The notes under the pieces are model-generated. The model made no database searches, had not been told where the DNA came from, and saw only the letters and a list, made by a program, of their open reading frames with translations. Source: Thermoguttaceae bacterium (GTDB taxonomy: Bacteria > Planctomycetota > Planctomycetia > Pirellulales > Thermoguttaceae). Taken from it: 64,000 bases of DNA. Location: assembly GCA_017550965.1 (NCBI GenBank), contig JAFZNK010000244.1, positions 1-64,000 on the forward strand, read 5' to 3'. This document shows positions 36,906 to 45,941 of this stretch, piece after piece (within the stretch, counting starts at the first letter, position 1; every line of letters begins with the position of its first letter). Position numbers and translations under genes: made by a program.

Positions 36906-37817
36906 TCAGAACTCATATTTTTGGTAACTTTCGTCAACAACAGACGGACGTTTTTTTTGTGAAAGCGCGCGCGTAAGTCCGAAAGTGTTGACGCATCTTG
37001 TTTGAGATTCGTCAAGCGACGCAAGATATTCCAGGCTTGTCGGGGTAGGTTTTTCTTTCTGGCTTTTAACGCCGTGACGGAGGTCGTGTTGGAAGTGATA
37101 GTTCATAGCGTAATGGCGGACCTTGAATCTTCTAACGCCGATCCGTTCTAACCTCGCGCAAAATTCCAGGTCGTTTCCTCCATAAAAACTCATAAATTCG
37201 TTGAACCCGTTGATGTGTTCAGCGTCGGTTCGGAAGAACGCAAGATTCGCGCCCGCGACTCCAGGTTTCCATACTAGCGGTTCAAGCTTTTTTCCCGGTT
37301 TTGGCGAGGTATAGCGCGATTGTAACGTCGCAAGCGCATATGATCGAATTGAATTGAATTTTTTACTTGTTCCTCTCGTGAGGAATTTGATTTTAGCGTT
37401 GCGAGTCAGCAGGATTTTTTCTCGTAATTTTCTCTTGACGTTTACTCTTGTGCCGGCTATGAATCTCCCTTGACGCGCAAATTGCAGGTGGTCGTGAACA
37501 AACCATTCGCCAAGGAAGCAATCTCCGTCGGTCAGAATCAAATACTCCGATTCCGCGACGGCGATTGCGTTATTACGAGAATGGTTTAGCCTAAAACCTT
37601 CGTCGGGCTGCCAAACGTGTTTAATGGGGACGGGTGACTTTTCTGCCGCTTTGCGTATAACTCGTTCGGTTTCTTCGCCCGACCCGTCGTCAGCGACGAT
37701 TATTTCGTTCGGAGCGACTTTCTGACGGAACGCCGTTTCCAGAACAAAGTCCAGAATGTCTGGTTGATTGTACGTCGTGATAATTAACGCTGTTTTGAGC
37801 GGGAGCTTTTTTGACAT
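36906..37817 (-). CDS. Family 2 glycosyltransferase, tandem copy B
   Basis: 303 aa, a tandem paralogue of the gene at 35867. Start MSKKLPLKTALIITTYNQP; EIIVADDGSGEE; HSRNNAIAVAESEYLI; LTDGDCFLGEWF; NGFNEFMSFYGGNDLEFCARL, where the second copy's GEED is GGND here. It is the first gene of the minus-strand run, with a promoter at 37954-37982. No Shine-Dalgarno sequence is seen before the ATG at 37817. Role as for copy A: addition of a sugar to a surface glycan. Confidence 0.92.
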   Translation of the reverse strand: MSKKLPLKTALIITTYNQPDILDFVLETAFRQKVAPNEIIVADDGSGEETERVIRKAAEKSPVPIKHVWQPDEGFRLNHSRNNAIAVAESEYLILTDGDCFLGEWFVHDHLQFARQGRFIAGTRVNVKRKLREKILLTRNAKIKFLTRGTSKKFNSIRSYALATLQSRYTSPKPGKKLEPLVWKPGVAGANLAFFRTDAEHINGFNEFMSFYGGNDLEFCARLERIGVRRFKVRHYAMNYHFQHDLRHGVKSQKEKPTPTSLEYLASLDESQTRCVNTFGLTRALSQKKRPSVVDESYQKYEF

Positions 37818-37953
37818 TTGTGATCGTTATAAACAGTTGTGGCAAAAACGCAAATGATCGCTTTGACGCATTGACGTATGTCGACGTTTTACGCGACCAC
37901 GAGAGACGCAACGGCGATTTCTAACGATAAAATCAAGCCGACTCCTCGTTAAG

Positions 37954-37982
37954 AGCATACCAAACTGCGTGTCGACGGTCAA
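37954..37982 (-). promoter_or_regulatory. Sigma70-type promoter for the glycosyltransferase run
   Basis: On the minus strand TTGACC (37977-37982), 17-nt spacer, TATGCT (37954-37959). Transcription would start near 37947 and run through the glycosyltransferase genes. Confidence 0.7.
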
Positions 37983-38324
37983 CGTTAATCTGAAAGTTTA
38001 GAGAAAATAACCTCGGTTTTGGGGAGATAACGGCTTTTTTGTTAAGAAGCGACGTTGAAAGCGTCAAATTCAACAGTTCGTTTGAATATTTCGCCGTAAA
38101 TCCTGTTATATTGGTTGCCGACCAGGTTGAAACAAACGCCTGCGAATCCCTTACGGCAACTTCATTCCCCGTTTCCCACTTACAAGAACACGTCGACGGC
38201 TGGAAAGCTTCAATATGCGTAAGACGCCGCCTCTTTAAGGCGAGTTTTCTTGCGTTTGCGTTTGCCCGCCCCCTGCGAACGTTCTTTCATTTCGCGGCGG
38301 CGACGTCGAATAGGAGAGAGTTTT

Positions 38325-38945
38325 ATGGCGAAAAGAAATAAAGTTTACGGTTACGCGCGCGTAAGCACCGTGCGTCAAAACGAAGATCGACAAATCCAGG
38401 CGCTTGAGGCGGCGTCGGTTCCTTCGAAAAATATCTTTGTCGACAAACAGTCGGGCAAGGATTTTGAGCGCGAGCAGTATAAGGCTCTTTTAGAACGATT
38501 GCGTCCGAACGACGTGCTCTATGTCAAAAGTATCGATCGACTGGGGCGGAATTATCGGGATATTCTGGTACAATGGCAGACGCTTACCAAAGAAATTGGG
38601 ATCGACGTCGTCGTATTAGATATGCCCTTGCTCGATACCAGACGTTGTAAAGATCTTCTCGGAACCTTCATTAGCGACGTCGTTTTGCAGATTTTATCGT
38701 TCGTCGCCGAAAACGAACGCGAGAATATACGTCAACGCCAACTTGAAGGAATCAAAGCCGCCAAAATGCGAGGGGTAAAGTTCGGTCGTCCCCGACGGGA
38801 ATTGCCCGAGAGATTTCGATTGATCGTCAGACTGTACCATCAGGGATACCTGACGTGCGTCGCCGCCGCAAGAGTTTGCAAAATGCCAATATCGACGTTT
38901 AGAAATTGCGCGGAACGACTTTTTGAGATGAGCGAACGGCACTGA
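38325..38945 (+). CDS. Serine recombinase of the resolvase/invertase family
   Basis: 206 aa from ATG 38325, which follows AGGAGAG; the frame is open upstream to 38250. N-terminal catalytic domain with the nucleophile Ser14 in GYARVSTVRQNEDRQ, then VKSIDRLGRNYRDIL, then the long helix ENERENIRQRQLEGIKAAKM. A short C-terminal helix-turn-helix (CVAAARVCKMPISTF) binds DNA. Such small enzymes resolve or invert DNA at short sites. It stands at the right edge of the polysaccharide island. No matching pair of crossover sites was found by eye in 37818-38324, a gap that otherwise shows no gene. Confidence 0.93.
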   Translation: MAKRNKVYGYARVSTVRQNEDRQIQALEAASVPSKNIFVDKQSGKDFEREQYKALLERLRPNDVLYVKSIDRLGRNYRDILVQWQTLTKEIGIDVVVLDMPLLDTRRCKDLLGTFISDVVLQILSFVAENERENIRQRQLEGIKAAKMRGVKFGRPRRELPERFRLIVRLYHQGYLTCVAAARVCKMPISTFRNCAERLFEMSERH

Positions 38946-39132
38946 CGTTTTGACGATTTGACGGATCAGGCGTTGCAAAAGGGGACTAACGAGTTTGAAG
39001 CGACACAAAAATATGTTACAATTGGGCGTGGTGGCGCCGACTTTGAATTCATTTTGTCGGAGCTTCCGTTACCGCCGCGCTTTGCGGTTTTTTTAACGAC
39101 GGCGGACAAGCGTTTTGTCGCGTGGGGAGATT

Positions 39133-40272
39133 GTGTTGTTGAAGAACGTTTTCATTAGAGTTTTGGCGCTATTCGTTGTTTTGATTGTCGGAGCGTTGCG
39201 CGGCGAATGGGGTTCCGCAGTTTTTTTTGCCGACGAGTCGTCTGACGGTAGTAGGATCGGCGACGCGGCAAGTTCTTTTGACGAAGTTCTAATAACGCCT
39301 CCGACTGAGTCCTGCCACTGTTCTACGCTCGTCTCTCTCCCTGACGGGAATTTATTTGTCGCGTGGTATGGCGGGAGTCGCGAAGGGGCGAAAGACGTTG
39401 AGATTTATTCGTCGACGATCGATAAAAGCGGAAACGCAAGCCCAATTCGTTCGATCCTTAATCGTTCGACTTTAGAGCGTCAAACAGGACGATATATCCG
39501 CAAATTGGGGAATCCCGTTATTTATCGTCAGGGGAATCGACTTTGGCTTTTCGTCGTCAGCGTTTCGTGTGGCGGCTGGTCCGGGTCTTCGCTCAACTAC
39601 GCCTATTCCGACGATTACGGTAAGAGTTGGTCGACGTTTAAACATTTACGGACGAATCCGTTGTTTAATATGGGGACTCTTGTTCGCTGTCCGGCGGTTC
39701 CTCTTCAAGACGGAGGATTTATTCTGCCCGCTTATCGCGAACTCCTGGGGAAATTTAGCGTAGCGATTTGTTTTGATTTCGAAGGGAACATGGTTGGTCG
39801 CGTCAAGATTCCGATTGAAGGCAATCGTAGCTCTATTCAACCTTGCGTTGTTCCTTTGGGAACAGAACGCGCCCTGTCTTTTTCAAGAACTCCCAATCGA
39901 AAAATCGGAGCGAGCGAATCAAACGACGGAGGATTATCTTGGCGCGCTCTTCCTGATTTGCCGTTAGACAACCCCGATTCTAGCGTCGCCGCGTTGAAGA
40001 CGAATCAAGATCAACTTGTCGTCGTGGGCAATCCAAGGGAGGGACGCGGGCGGTTGCTCGTTTGGACGAACGATTCTTTTGAAGAAGGACGGTGGCAGGA
40101 ACGCGTCGAGTTGGAGAACTCGATAGGAGACGAGTTTTCTTATCCGTCCGTCTGTAAAGTTGGCGTAGATTATTACGTTTCGTATACTTATAAACGTCGC
40201 GGTATTAAAATCGTCAACATGTCAAGAAAACTTGATTCCATGGACGTTCAGGACGGCGATTTAAAGAATTAA
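39133..40272 (+). CDS. Secreted sialidase-like (BNR/Asp-box) protein
   Basis: About 379 aa. A hydrophobic N-terminus (about 5-25) acts as signal or anchor. The body has a six-bladed sialidase fold: SLPDGNLFVAWYGGSREG at the N-terminal side, Asp-box motifs SDDYGKSW and SNDGGLSW, and SFSRTPNRKIGASES. This fits the BNR_2 family of exo-alpha-sialidases and related glycosidases. The start is uncertain: GGGGAG at 39124-39129 is followed by GTG 39133, TTG 39136 and TTG 39139 in one frame. It lies right of the recombinase gene and 37 nt before a membrane protein gene. Sialic acid specificity is not proven. Confidence 0.82.
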   Translation: MLLKNVFIRVLALFVVLIVGALRGEWGSAVFFADESSDGSRIGDAASSFDEVLITPPTESCHCSTLVSLPDGNLFVAWYGGSREGAKDVEIYSSTIDKSGNASPIRSILNRSTLERQTGRYIRKLGNPVIYRQGNRLWLFVVSVSCGGWSGSSLNYAYSDDYGKSWSTFKHLRTNPLFNMGTLVRCPAVPLQDGGFILPAYRELLGKFSVAICFDFEGNMVGRVKIPIEGNRSSIQPCVVPLGTERALSFSRTPNRKIGASESNDGGLSWRALPDLPLDNPDSSVAALKTNQDQLVVVGNPREGRGRLLVWTNDSFEEGRWQERVELENSIGDEFSYPSVCKVGVDYYVSYTYKRRGIKIVNMSRKLDSMDVQDGDLKN

Positions 40273-40309
40273 ACGAATCGATCGAAACTCGCTTAGCGTT
40301 GGAGTTAAT

Positions 40310-40909
40310 ATGATATTGGCAACGTTGTTGATTGTCTCGCTTATCGCGGCGCTCTTGGGTTGTTTTTTTCCAAGTCGACGCGTTCGTCTGCTTGTTTTTA
40401 TCGCAGTCGCGGGATTGGCGTTCGCGCGTGTTTCGTCAAAGGGAACGTCGTTTGGAAGTTGGCTGTACGCCGTTTTTGACACGCCCGCCGTTACGACGGT
40501 TTCGCTTGCCTTCTATTACTGGATTTGGAGAAAACGCTCCAAAGAGGAAGGAGAATCGGAGTTTTCGGAAAAAGACGCGTCCAGGAAGATCTCGTCGGCA
40601 AGTCAACGTCGCGTTTGCGGCGCGATAATCCTTTTGACAAGCGTCGTTTTGTGGCTTTCGGAAACGAACGTTATCGCGTTCGATTTCTATCGTTTGGGCT
40701 TTCTTCAACCGATAAGGTTGGGAGTTGTCTGTCTGGCGATTGTTCTGCTAAACGTTCGCCTGTCTTTACTCGCGGTCGTCGCCTATCTGGCGACTGAGTT
40801 TGGTTTGTACGCCAACTTTTTCGATGCGATACTCGATCCTTTTTTAACGGCGTATCTCCTGGTCTACTTCTTCGTTATTGCGGTAAAAAAGCGTCTGCGC
40901 AAAGCGTGA
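40310..40909 (+). CDS. Multi-pass membrane protein of unknown function
   Basis: 199 aa. About six hydrophobic segments: residues 2-18, 27-40, 50-68, 102-116, 130-150 and 170-192, with a charged cytosolic loop (RKRSKEEGESEFSEKD) in the middle and basic ends. ATG 40310 has GGAG five bases upstream and follows the sialidase-like gene by 37 nt, so the two probably form an operon. No family is recognised. Confidence 0.75.
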   Translation: MILATLLIVSLIAALLGCFFPSRRVRLLVFIAVAGLAFARVSSKGTSFGSWLYAVFDTPAVTTVSLAFYYWIWRKRSKEEGESEFSEKDASRKISSASQRRVCGAIILLTSVVLWLSETNVIAFDFYRLGFLQPIRLGVVCLAIVLLNVRLSLLAVVAYLATEFGLYANFFDAILDPFLTAYLLVYFFVIAVKKRLRKA

Positions 40910-40936
40910 GGAAACGTCGAGCGGTTGCGTTGCAGA

Positions 40937-40976
40937 CGTCTGCGCGCGTCGATTTGGTTTCAGAGGCGCGCAGACG
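40937..40976. terminator. Hairpin between convergent transcripts
   Basis: CGTCTGCGCG (40937-40946) pairs with CGCGCAGACG (40967-40976), 20-nt loop. It lies between the plus-strand membrane protein and the minus-strand TPR gene. No T tract, so termination is only likely. Confidence 0.4.
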
Positions 40977-41044
40977 CCAGAGACATATAGGCGGTTCGCG
41001 CCCCGCCGTTCGCGGCTCTTATGTTGCGTTAGCGTGCGAGGCGT

Positions 41045-42505
41045 TTATTCTTCCTCTCTATCCTCTCCAAAGTCGGGTTCGTCGTCGAAATCGTCCAACG
41101 GATTCTTTTCTTCCTGTTTTGAATCGCTTTCGAGCAGGTTTTTTAATTCGAGCGCTGCGGCGCGTTTGGGAAAATTCGACTTTTGCGAGAGCGCGAGTTT
41201 GACAAGCGTGTTCGCGAGCGATTTGTCGCCGCGCACGTTCGCAATTTCCGCCATGTAATAGGCGACGGTCGCGGTCATTTGACCGGACGAGAGCATCGGG
41301 CCGAAGATTTCGTTCGCCTCTTTGGCGTTTCCAGACAGGAACAACGTCCACGCGTAAGTTACGGCCGCTTCGGAATTATCCGGATACGCATGGTAATTCT
41401 TAGCGGCGATCGACTTGGCGCGCGCCAATTTTTCTTTGTTGCTCTGATCAAGCATTGCGAGCGCAAGTCCGTTCGACGCTTCAAAATTCTCGGGGTCGAC
41501 TAACGTCGCGTTGCGGAAATTTTCTTCGGCGAGCGTATATTTCGAGGCGTAAAGCGCGAGCCAGCCGGCGAGCAACCAGCGTTCGAGATCTTTTTCTTCG
41601 TTGTCTTCCGCAAATTGCGCGATGATTTTGGCCGCTTCTTCGATCATATTCCAACGCAAGTAGAGTCGCGCGACTTGGGCGCGCTGGCTCTTGGGCGCGG
41701 CGGCGATCGTTTCCTCATGACTGGCGATTCGCGCTTTTCCTTCGTCGACAAGGTCCTCTTTATCAAGCGACGTCGCGACTTGCAACCAGCCGGGCCAGAG
41801 TTCTTCGTTTAACTTGGCCGCGTCGTCGAACGCTTTTTCGGCTTCGTCGTACTCTTTGAGTTTCATGGAAAGATACCCTAGATTCCAAAACGCTTGCGCG
41901 TTTTCCGGATTGGCGTCGACGATCTTGCGCACGAAATTGCGCGCCTCTTCGTAGCGTCCGCGTCGTTCCGCAAGATTGGCGCGCGCGCTAAGCGCTTCTT
42001 CTTTAAAGTATTCGAGTCGAGTCGTCGTTTCCGGACGATTGTCCTTATAGGCGTCGATTATTTTTTCCGCGCGCTCAATGAGGAGTTGCGCTTCAAGGAA
42101 CCGGCCTTCCTGAACGTCGATTCCGGCAAGTTGCAAATACGCCTCCGGATCGGCGGGGTAGTCTTCAGCAGATTGCTCGAGCGAACGGCGCATTTCAAGG
42201 AAACGGCCCGCATGAGAATGCAGTAGCGCAAGGAGCACTCCCGGCGGATCGGAATCGGGATTCTCGTCGTAGACTTTTTTGAACAAATTGTACGCGCCCT
42301 CGACGTCTCCCTGCGTGTATAAATCGATAGCGGCGAGCGTGTTCGGATTCGCCTGCGCTTCAAGATCCGTCGTTTCGTCGACGGAAGCGGCGGTTTGGTC
42401 GGTTTCGGTCGGAGTTTCTTTTTCTTCGGTTTGGGCTGCTGCGGCGCCGCCGAGGAGAAACGCGCCAAGCGCAAACGCGACGAGTCGTTTGTAAGAACGG
42501 AACAT
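41045..42505 (-). CDS. Secreted tetratricopeptide-repeat protein
   Basis: 486 aa. Signal peptide about 1-24 (LVAFALGAFLLGGAAAAQ), a Thr/Glu/Asp-rich linker, then helical TPR-like repeats from about 55 to 440, for example the units around EGRFLEAQLLIERAEKI, AFWNLGYLSMKLKEYDEAEKAF and NFEASNGLALAMLDQSN. The C-terminus is strongly acidic. TPR proteins hold other proteins; the partner is unknown. The gene is 32 nt downstream of another secreted repeat protein and both follow recQ on the same strand. Confidence 0.85.
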   Translation of the reverse strand: MFRSYKRLVAFALGAFLLGGAAAAQTEEKETPTETDQTAASVDETTDLEAQANPNTLAAIDLYTQGDVEGAYNLFKKVYDENPDSDPPGVLLALLHSHAGRFLEMRRSLEQSAEDYPADPEAYLQLAGIDVQEGRFLEAQLLIERAEKIIDAYKDNRPETTTRLEYFKEEALSARANLAERRGRYEEARNFVRKIVDANPENAQAFWNLGYLSMKLKEYDEAEKAFDDAAKLNEELWPGWLQVATSLDKEDLVDEGKARIASHEETIAAAPKSQRAQVARLYLRWNMIEEAAKIIAQFAEDNEEKDLERWLLAGWLALYASKYTLAEENFRNATLVDPENFEASNGLALAMLDQSNKEKLARAKSIAAKNYHAYPDNSEAAVTYAWTLFLSGNAKEANEIFGPMLSSGQMTATVAYYMAEIANVRGDKSLANTLVKLALSQKSNFPKRAAALELKNLLESDSKQEEKNPLDDFDDEPDFGEDREEE

Positions 42506-42537
42506 ATTGAATCCTTTATTATTTACGATTAAAAGGG

Positions 42538-43764
42538 TTATTTGCTAAAACGCCGAGTCAGATCGGCGCGTATTTTTTGAGCGACGTCCGCCTGTCCCAG
42601 TCGGTCGTAAGCGTCCGCCGCCTGTCTGGTCGCCGCTTCCGCAAGCGCAAATCGGTCGGACGCAAGAGCCGCGACGCGCAGAAACGTTCGCGCCGCCAGG
42701 TCGTCCTGGCCGAGCGATTTTTGACCCAGAGCGACAAGATACTCGGGACCGAGCGTCAATTCGCCGGGCGTCGCTTCAATTGTCTTACTCCAATGCGCGA
42801 CTTCGCGTTCGGTCGGCTTGCGCAGTACGGCGGCGCGCCATAACTGTTCGGTCGCCAGAAGAGAGATCGCGCGGCACGTCTCGACCGCGTCTTCGTCGGC
42901 GTCGTCCGGCGGTTCGAGCGCGACGAGCGCCTGCATGGCGGCGACCGCCTCTTTGGAATGTTGGGACGAATTGAGCAGAATCGACGCGGCGAGAAGTCTG
43001 CCCGTCGGATTGAACGTTCCGGACGGATTGTCTTTTAGCGCAAGCCATTGCGCGGCAGTCGCTTCCGCAACGTTTTTTGAATCGAGAGACGATCCGCGTT
43101 TGAGCGTCGTCTGATTGACCCAGCGCAGCGGCGCCGACGCGAGATAAGGAGAATACGGATCAAGTCGACATAGCAGAAAGAACTCGCTTGCCGCTTCGTC
43201 GTCGCGCCCGAGCGCGGAATACGTTTCGACAATTTTAGCGGTCGCCCATTCTTTTTCGAGTCTTCGTTCAGACGTTTGCCGCGCCGTCTTGAATAATTCA
43301 AGCGCGCGTTCGAATTCGGTTTTCGCTCCCGTTCTCTTGCCCGATTCAAACGCGTCGACGCCCCTTCGGAACTCGTCGGAAACGCTTAGTTCCACGCGTT
43401 CGATCGATCCGAGCGAAAACGTTTTCGGTTCGTTTTGAACGAGCGCGGTCAGGCCGCCGCTTCCGGAAATCGTCGTTACGACGCATGCGAGAGGCGCTTT
43501 TGCGTCCCTGACGTAGAGGACGTCGTTAGGTGCGCCCGACGCGGCGGTTTCGTCTGTCCGAGGCGTAGAATTCCGATTTTGCGTCGGCGTCGCCGGCGTA
43601 AGCGCGGGGCGTTGCGACGCGCCGGCGCGTATGGCGAACGGATCTTTTCCGTTGAGATCGGCGTCGACGCGAACGCGACCCGACGGTTGCGCCCAAACGA
43701 ACGCGGGCGTCAGACCGACGATCGTCGTTAAGAGCGCGAGACATAAAAGGTTTTTCGGCGACAT
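42538..43764 (-). CDS. Secreted helical-repeat (TPR-like) protein
   Basis: 408 aa. Signal peptide about 1-25 (LLCLALLTTIVGLTPAFVWA), a Pro/Thr-rich linker to about 75, a small beta part with VLYVRDAKAPLACVVTTISG and SLGSIERVELSV, then TPR-like helical pairs from about 130 onward (GVDAFESGKRTGAKTEFERA; YSALGRDDEAASEFFLL; ALGQKSLGQDDLAARTFL). No enzyme motif is seen. It sits 34 nt after recQ and 32 nt before the next TPR gene, so it shares a transcript with both. Confidence 0.82.
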   Translation of the reverse strand: MSPKNLLCLALLTTIVGLTPAFVWAQPSGRVRVDADLNGKDPFAIRAGASQRPALTPATPTQNRNSTPRTDETAASGAPNDVLYVRDAKAPLACVVTTISGSGGLTALVQNEPKTFSLGSIERVELSVSDEFRRGVDAFESGKRTGAKTEFERALELFKTARQTSERRLEKEWATAKIVETYSALGRDDEAASEFFLLCRLDPYSPYLASAPLRWVNQTTLKRGSSLDSKNVAEATAAQWLALKDNPSGTFNPTGRLLAASILLNSSQHSKEAVAAMQALVALEPPDDADEDAVETCRAISLLATEQLWRAAVLRKPTEREVAHWSKTIEATPGELTLGPEYLVALGQKSLGQDDLAARTFLRVAALASDRFALAEAATRQAADAYDRLGQADVAQKIRADLTRRFSK

Positions 43765-43798
43765 GGTCGATTGTTTTTCCTGATCGTAAACGGCGTAA

Positions 43799-45700
43799 TC
43801 AATTCTCTTCTAAAAAGCGTTCGATAGCGTCGATAAAATCTTCGCCGTAGTTTTGGAGTTTCCTGACGCCAACGCCCGAGCAGTCAAGGAGTTCTTTGTC
43901 GGTTCGCGGTTTGAGAATCGCCATCTCGACAAGCGACTTGTCGTTGAACACGACGTACGGAGGCACGTTTTCCGCTTTGGCTATTTGAGCGCGAAGGGTT
44001 CGCAACGTTTCGAAAAGCTTTCTGTCTTTCAGGTTTAACGAGTCTTTGAGATTGGACGCGTTTCTCACGGCTTTGGCGCGCGCCTTCTTCGTCGCGCGAT
44101 CCGGTCGTTCGACGATTTCGACGGTTCGACTGCCGCGCATGACCTCCCAGCCGAGCGAAGTGACTTTCGGGACGGGGAATTCTGAATTTGGATCAAGTTC
44201 CGCAATCCCCTGCGTCAAGAGAGCCTGAATCAGATAGCGCCAATATCGTTTCGACTTGTCTTTGCCGACTCCAAACGTCGGAAGCTCGTTATGTCCGAAT
44301 CGTTCGACCTTTTCCGTAAGGGCGCCGACGAGGATATCGGTCAGATGCGTCGCGCCGAAGCGGTTTCCTGTTCGCGCCATCGCCGAAAGAGCTTTTTGCG
44401 CGTCGATTGTCGCGTCGACGCGTTTGCAGGCTCCGACGCAGTAGTCGCATGATCCGCAGCCGTCGGCGTTTTCTTCGTCGACGCTTCCGTCGAGCGAACG
44501 CGGCTTGTACGTTTCGCCGAAATAGCGAAGCAAGTTGACGCGTCGACAGCCGTCCGTTTCGACAAAACGAACCATTTCGTTGAGACGTTGTTCGGCGGCG
44601 GCGCGCGCCGTTTCGTCTTCGTAGTCTTTGAGGAAACTGCGATGGATGGCGACGTCCTGGTAGCCGAACAAAAGCAAACAGCGCGAAGGCGCTCCGTCGC
44701 GTCCGGCCCGGCCCGTCTCCTGGTAGTAACTCTCGACGTCTTTGGGCAAGTCGCCGTGGACGACGAAGCGGACGTTCGACTTGTCGATTCCCATGCCAAA
44801 AGCGATCGTGGCGACGATAATCGGCGTTTCGTCTCGCGCGAATCGATCCTGGACGGCGATTCGATCGGCGTCGGACATGCCCGCGTGATACGCTTCCGCT
44901 TTATAACCGTGTTTGACAAGGGTTTCGGCGGTTTGTTCGACGCTTTTGCGCGTCGATCGATAGACGATCCCCGACTCGCCGGGACATTCTTTGAGGAAAT
45001 CCAAAAGCTGACGTTCGAAGTCGTCTTTGTACTCGATTTGGTAGAACAAATTGGGACGATCGAACGAGGCTTTGACGCGGAAAGGGTTTCGAAGTTTGAG
45101 CGATGAGACGATATCCTCTCCGACTTGTTCCGTAGCCGTCGCGGTGAACGCGGCGACGGGGCAATTGGGGAATTCGTCGACGATTTGGCCGAGTTCAAGG
45201 TAGTCGGAGCGGAAATTATGACCCCACTGGGAAATACAGTGCGCTTCGTCGATCGCAAAGAAACTTACGTTTGCGTTTTGGAGCGTCTCTTTAAATCGCG
45301 CGTTGTTAAATCGCTCGGGGGAGACGTAAAGCAGTTCGAGTCGACCGTGATCGATGTGTTCGGCGATTTCTCGGAATTCCGAACCAGTCGTCGTCGAATT
45401 AATCGTCGCGGCGTTGATTCCGTTGGTAATCGCGGCGTCCACCTGGTCTTTCATCAGAGAAATAAGCGGGCTGACGACGACGCACATTCCTTCGGCGCAC
45501 ACGGCGGGCAACTGATAGCAGAGCGATTTGCCCCCGCCCGTCGGCATGACCGCAAAAACGTCTTCGCCGCGAAGAATCGCGCGAACGATTTCTTCCTGAT
45601 AGGGGCGAAACGACCGAAAACCAAACGTGTCGGCGAGCGTTTGACGCAATCGCGCCCCCGTTTCGTCGACGTCGTCGCGTTTCGTTTCGTTTGCGTTCAT
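43799..45700 (-). CDS. recQ: ATP-dependent DNA helicase RecQ
   Basis: 3'-5' DNA helicase of recombination and fork repair. 633 aa from ATG 45700, which has GGAG upstream; the frame is open to 45763 with a basic tail that lacks homology. Motif 0 is FGFRSFRPYQEEIV, Walker A PTGGGKS (53-59), DEAH (151-154), and motif VI YYQETGRAGRDG. The RQC zinc site includes GCGSCDYC, followed by a winged-helix part and a C-terminal HRDC domain (from about 560, RKLFETLRTLRAQIAK to the end). All expected domains are present. Confidence 0.96.
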   Translation of the reverse strand: MNANETKRDDVDETGARLRQTLADTFGFRSFRPYQEEIVRAILRGEDVFAVMPTGGGKSLCYQLPAVCAEGMCVVVSPLISLMKDQVDAAITNGINAATINSTTTGSEFREIAEHIDHGRLELLYVSPERFNNARFKETLQNANVSFFAIDEAHCISQWGHNFRSDYLELGQIVDEFPNCPVAAFTATATEQVGEDIVSSLKLRNPFRVKASFDRPNLFYQIEYKDDFERQLLDFLKECPGESGIVYRSTRKSVEQTAETLVKHGYKAEAYHAGMSDADRIAVQDRFARDETPIIVATIAFGMGIDKSNVRFVVHGDLPKDVESYYQETGRAGRDGAPSRCLLLFGYQDVAIHRSFLKDYEDETARAAAEQRLNEMVRFVETDGCRRVNLLRYFGETYKPRSLDGSVDEENADGCGSCDYCVGACKRVDATIDAQKALSAMARTGNRFGATHLTDILVGALTEKVERFGHNELPTFGVGKDKSKRYWRYLIQALLTQGIAELDPNSEFPVPKVTSLGWEVMRGSRTVEIVERPDRATKKARAKAVRNASNLKDSLNLKDRKLFETLRTLRAQIAKAENVPPYVVFNDKSLVEMAILKPRTDKELLDCSGVGVRKLQNYGEDFIDAIERFLEEN

Positions 45701-45832
45701 CTTAGTTTTTCTCCGACCGGTAAAAGCGCGGGCGCGTCTCGTTCCGCGCGACCGTTGCGTCAAATATTTCCCTCGCGTTTCATTATATCACGAACGGCGC
45801 GTTAAAAAAGAGCGTTTGCGTTTCGCGACCTC

Positions 45833-45861
45833 TTGACTTTTACAGAGTTTTTACCTATAGT
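45833..45861 (+). promoter_or_regulatory. Sigma70-type promoter for the McsA-like gene
   Basis: TTGACT (45833-45838), 17-nt spacer, TATAGT (45856-45861), about 80 nt before the start codon. It is divergent from recQ. Confidence 0.8.
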
Positions 45862-45941
45862 ATCTTCTGTTATTGACGGCGCGATCTTCAGGAGGGAGAT
45901 CGCTAAAGGGGCGTCGCCCCATTGTTCGCAAAGGACGCGCT

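Noticed and set aside
38039-38341. 100-residue plus-strand frame before the recombinase
   Set aside because: Overlaps the recombinase start and ribosome site; no motif and no clear start.
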